Shown: positions 61,420 through 64,000 of the stretch, one piece after another
How the letters are laid out: each line of letters opens with the position of its first letter
How positions within the stretch are numbered: position 1 is the stretch's first letter
Assembly (NCBI RefSeq): GCF_900090315.1
Contig: NZ_FMHZ01000002.1
Coordinates: 3,388,501-3,452,500 of the forward strand
From: Micromonospora citrea
GTDB lineage: Bacteria; Actinomycetota; Actinomycetes; Mycobacteriales; Micromonosporaceae
DNA: 64,000 bases
Direction: 5' to 3'
The notes under the pieces: model-generated
Database searches by the model: none
What the model was told of the DNA's origin: nothing
What the model saw: the letters and a program-made list of their open reading frames with translations, nothing else
Position numbers and translations under genes: made by a program

Positions 61420-63003
61420 ATGGCCAGACGGGGCTGGGGAGGATCGATCGCCACCGCGGTCGGCGTCGCTGCCGGCACGGGCGCGGCCCAACTGGGCTTC
61501 GGTTACGGGCTGGGCGTCATCGACTGGGCTCCGGCGGACGCCACCGCCGGCACGACCGCCTGGGTGGCCGGCCTGATCTGGGCCAGCTGGATCGCGGCCA
61601 CCTCGACCGTGGCCGGCGCGGTGTGCGCGCAGCGGCTGCGCGACCGCGCGCCGACGCCCCACGCCGGGCCCGGTGACACCACCGTCGCCGAGCCCGACGA
61701 CCGGACCGCCAACGCGCCGCGGCCAGTGGCCGACGACACGACCGCGACCGGGTCGGGCGACGGCGTCCTCCGGCACGTCGCGCTCGCAGTGGCCGCCGGG
61801 CTGGGCGCGCTGGTGACCGTGCTGCTGGTGGCCGTGCCGGCGCGGACGGCGGTGGCGGCCGACACCGACTCGCCCCGGAACGTCGCGGCCGTGTACGCGG
61901 CGGTCGGCGTCCTGGTCGGGGTGCTGACGGCCGTCTGGGCGCTGCGCTCACGGGCCGCCGCGAACAACGTGATCGCCACCGTGGGCTGGCTCTGGCTGCT
62001 CGCCGGGGTCGCGGTGGTCGACGGGGTGCTGGCCGGACGCGGGCTGACCAGCGCCCAGCTCGGCATCTGGCAGCTCAGCGCCGACGATGGGCAGTTCTGG
62101 ATCCGGGACCACCTCTACTGGCCCGGGGCGCTGCTGTCGCTCGGTTCCGCGCTGCTGATCGGCGCCCTGGCCGCCCGGGGCGGGGCCCGCCACGCCGACC
62201 GCCGGGTCGGGGCGGCCGCCTCCGGCGCGGCCGGCCCGCTGCTCGTCGCGACCGCGTACTTCCTTGCGGTGCCGCGGCTGACCGCGATCAGTCCGGAGCA
62301 GCTGTCGGCGCACCTGATCGCGCCGTACGCGGTGATCGTCGGGGTCGGCGGTTCCGTCCTGGTCGCCGCGCTCGCCCAGCGGGCCGCCCGCCGCGCCGCG
62401 TCCCACGGCTCGGTGCGGGTGCCCCGGCAGCGCACCGGCGAGCCGGCCGACCTCCCCGGCGACCCGTCGCCGGCGGGGCAGCACGACGCGGCCGAAACGG
62501 ACACCGGCGCCACCTCCACGGTCCCTGACCCGGCCGGACCGGACACCGGCGCCATCACCCCGACCTCCGACCCGGCCGGGGAACCGGACGCCGGTGGCGC
62601 CACGCCGGCCCGCGCCGCCGTCCGGGCCGGTGCCCGGACGGCGGCCGCCACCGGGAGACCGTCGAGGTCCCGGAAGCCGGCGGCCGACGCCGGCAGCCCG
62701 CCTACCGGGTCGGGACCGGCGGGGCCGGGACCGGCCGGGGCTGCGGGACGGCCGGCGGCAGCGGGGCCGGGGGGAACGGGATCCGCCGGGGCCCCGGCCC
62801 GGGTGGCGGCGCCGGTCGGCGATCCCGCCGCGCCCCCGCCCGGGGAAGCTCCGACGACCGTGTCCGGGGACGGTCCGACGACGGTGCCCGGGGACGGTCC
62901 GGCGTCGGCGTCCGTCCCCGGCGGGCAGGCGGCCACGGACGCCGATCCGGAGCAGCCGCCGCCCGGCGGTCGCCGGCCCCGGTCCGGCCGCCGCACCCGC
63001 TGA
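61420..63003 (+). CDS. Hypothetical membrane protein with long Pro/Ala-rich tail
   Basis: The 527-residue protein has eight or so membrane helices in the first 320 residues (for example near 10-34, 43-66, 117-138, 152-172, 184-202, 228-248, 262-280, 290-312) and a cytoplasmic or external tail of about 200 residues rich in Ala, Gly, Pro, Thr and Asp. Small repeats such as TVSGDGPTTVPGDGP lie near the end. The N terminus MARRGWGGSIATAVGVAAGTGAAQLGFGYG is typical of actinobacterial membrane proteins of unknown role. No transporter or enzyme motif is seen. Start ATG 61420. Confidence 0.65.
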   Translation: MARRGWGGSIATAVGVAAGTGAAQLGFGYGLGVIDWAPADATAGTTAWVAGLIWASWIAATSTVAGAVCAQRLRDRAPTPHAGPGDTTVAEPDDRTANAPRPVADDTTATGSGDGVLRHVALAVAAGLGALVTVLLVAVPARTAVAADTDSPRNVAAVYAAVGVLVGVLTAVWALRSRAAANNVIATVGWLWLLAGVAVVDGVLAGRGLTSAQLGIWQLSADDGQFWIRDHLYWPGALLSLGSALLIGALAARGGARHADRRVGAAASGAAGPLLVATAYFLAVPRLTAISPEQLSAHLIAPYAVIVGVGGSVLVAALAQRAARRAASHGSVRVPRQRTGEPADLPGDPSPAGQHDAAETDTGATSTVPDPAGPDTGAITPTSDPAGEPDAGGATPARAAVRAGARTAAATGRPSRSRKPAADAGSPPTGSGPAGPGPAGAAGRPAAAGPGGTGSAGAPARVAAPVGDPAAPPPGEAPTTVSGDGPTTVPGDGPASASVPGGQAATDADPEQPPPGGRRPRSGRRTR

Positions 63004-63048
63004 TCGCGCTCGCCGGCCGGACGCCGCTCGACCATCGCCTGCGGGTTT

Positions 63049-63121
63049 GTTCCGTCCGCAGGCGCCGTGGTGCCGTTCCGCCTCCGGTCAGCACGGGGCC
63101 GTTCCGTCCGCAGGCGCCGTG
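63049..63121. repeat. 52-bp-period direct repeat
   Basis: A 21-bp sequence containing GTTCCGTCCGCAGGCGCCGT begins at 63049 and again at 63101. A shorter CCGTTGCGCCC-type variant follows near 63150. The stretch lies between convergent genes and has no coding signal. Confidence 0.65.
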
Positions 63122-63245
63122 TGCCGTTGCGCTCCCCGGGCAGTGCGGGCCGTTGCGCCCGCGCTGCCCGCCCTTCGACACGCTGCCTTGTGGCTCCGCG
63201 CCGCACGCGAGGGCCGGCCCGCGACTCCCGCCCGGGGTCGAGGGG

Positions 63246-64000
63246 TCAGTCGACCGGCCAGGTGTGCACGGGCTCGTTGGTGCGTTGCAGCTCCGCGTAG
63301 CGCTGCAGCATGTGGTGCAGGGCGGCGTCCCGGTCCATGCCCCGGTGCCGCTCGGCCGACCAGACGGCCTCCGTCTGCCAGACCGCGCCGTTACGGCCGG
63401 TACGGCAGCGCTGCTCGATGATGCCGAGCAGTCGGTCGCGTTCGGCCGGGGCCACCCCGAACCGGTCGAGGCCGGCGGCGGCCCTGGGCAGCAGGACGTC
63501 GAGGACCAGCTTGGTCACCGGCACCTCGCCGAGGCGGGGCCAGTGCAGGACGGCATCCATGCCGCGACGGGCGGCGGCGTGGAAGTTCTCCTCGGCCGAG
63601 CTGAAGGTGAGCTGGCTCCAGATGGGCCGGTCGGCCTCGGCCAGCCCCCGGGCCAGGCCGAAGTAGAAGGCGGCGTTGGCCAGCATGTCGACCACGGTCG
63701 GGCCGGCCGGCAGCACGCGATTCTCCACCCTCAGGTGCGGGCGGCCGTTCATGATGTCGTAGACCGGCCGGTTCCACCGGTAGACGGTGCCGTTGTGCAG
63801 GCGCAGCTCGCCCAGTTCCGGTACGCCGCCGGCGTGCAGCACCTCGACCGGGTCCTCGTCCTCGCAGATCGGCAGCAGCGGCGGGAAGTAGCGGACGTTC
63901 TCCTCGAACAGGTCGAAGATCGAGGTGATCCAGCGTTCCCCGAACCAGACCCGGGGGCGTACGCCCTGTGCCTTGAGCTCGTCCGGCCTGGTGTCGGTGG
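63246..64000 (-). CDS. GCS2-family glutamate-cysteine ligase-like protein (partial)
   Basis: The visible 251 codons are the C-terminal part of a protein whose start lies beyond the window. Reading back from the edge, VWFGERWITSIFDLFEENVR, LPICEDEDPVEVLHAGG, ELRLHNGTVYRWNRPVYD, GRPHLRVENRVLPAGPTVVD and AENFHAAARRGMDAVLHW match the glutamate-cysteine ligase family 2 / carboxylate-amine ligase fold. These ATP-dependent enzymes join an amino acid to glutamate; in actinobacteria relatives include EgtA (gamma-Glu-Cys for ergothioneine) and enzymes of unknown product. Which of these it is cannot be said from the part seen. Confidence 0.85.
   Translation of the reverse strand, partial: TDTRPDELKAQGVRPRVWFGERWITSIFDLFEENVRYFPPLLPICEDEDPVEVLHAGGVPELGELRLHNGTVYRWNRPVYDIMNGRPHLRVENRVLPAGPTVVDMLANAAFYFGLARGLAEADRPIWSQLTFSSAEENFHAAARRGMDAVLHWPRLGEVPVTKLVLDVLLPRAAAGLDRFGVAPAERDRLLGIIEQRCRTGRNGAVWQTEAVWSAERHRGMDRDAALHHMLQRYAELQRTNEPVHTWPVD

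Overview
The window is very GC-rich, uses GTG starts often and carries many long actinobacterial proteins. It also holds the conserved actinobacterial cell-growth block crgA - DUF881 - pabA - pknB - pknA - pbpA - rodA - pstP - fhaB - fhaA - tRNA-Leu, whose order matches the region beside dnaA in Mycobacterium and its relatives. With XRE/DUF397 pairs, an F420-type LLM oxidoreductase, an AAC(3) acetyltransferase and a class E sortase, the best guess is a chromosomal, origin-proximal segment of a Micromonosporaceae genome, probably Micromonospora. No rRNA is present to confirm the genus.

Layout. 1-10.6 kb: housekeeping and accessory genes (SixA-like phosphatase, FadE5-type acyl-CoA dehydrogenase, SpoIIE-type PP2C phosphatase, RlpA-like protein, phosphoribosyltransferase, ASCH protein, LLM oxidoreductase, PadR regulator with partner membrane protein, AAC(3)). 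10.8-16.7 kb: a secreted FlgD/propeller-like protein and a large secreted subtilase. 17.06-24.67 kb: a genomic island inserted at the 3' end of a tRNA-Gly(CCC) gene. It carries an MmyB-type regulator, an SDR, an unknown protein and an integrase remnant. Nested inside it is a 4,027-bp Tn7-like transposon (20060-24086) with matching ends, a 5-bp target duplication, TnsB-site-like repeats, tnsA, a stop-interrupted tnsB and a methyltransferase cargo gene. 25.1-34.6 kb: secreted M43 protease, dCTP deaminase, two NlpC/P60 hydrolases (one behind a c-di-AMP riboswitch), a secreted amidase and two CorC/HlyC membrane proteins. 34.7-36.9 kb: a FadF/IspQ-like Fe-S oxidoreductase. 37.3-51.8 kb: the cell-growth and Ser/Thr-kinase block. 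51.9-53.8 kb: a two-gene glycan operon. 53.8-64 kb: a secreted subtilase with P-domain, an XRE/DUF397 pair, small Micromonosporaceae-type proteins, two PASTA proteins, a membrane protein and a partial GCS2-family ligase.

How the genes fit together. Two themes recur. One is peptidoglycan growth and its signalling: PknA/PknB/PstP with FhaA/FhaB, PbpA/RodA, CrgA, the two NlpC/P60 proteins, amidase, RlpA-like protein and PASTA proteins, with c-di-AMP as a likely input. The other is acyl-CoA oxidation: the acyl-CoA dehydrogenase and the Fe-S oxidoreductase are 33 kb apart but share an almost identical 16-bp palindrome upstream, which suggests one TetR-type regulator. All functions are read from sequence motifs and recall of families; no search was run.
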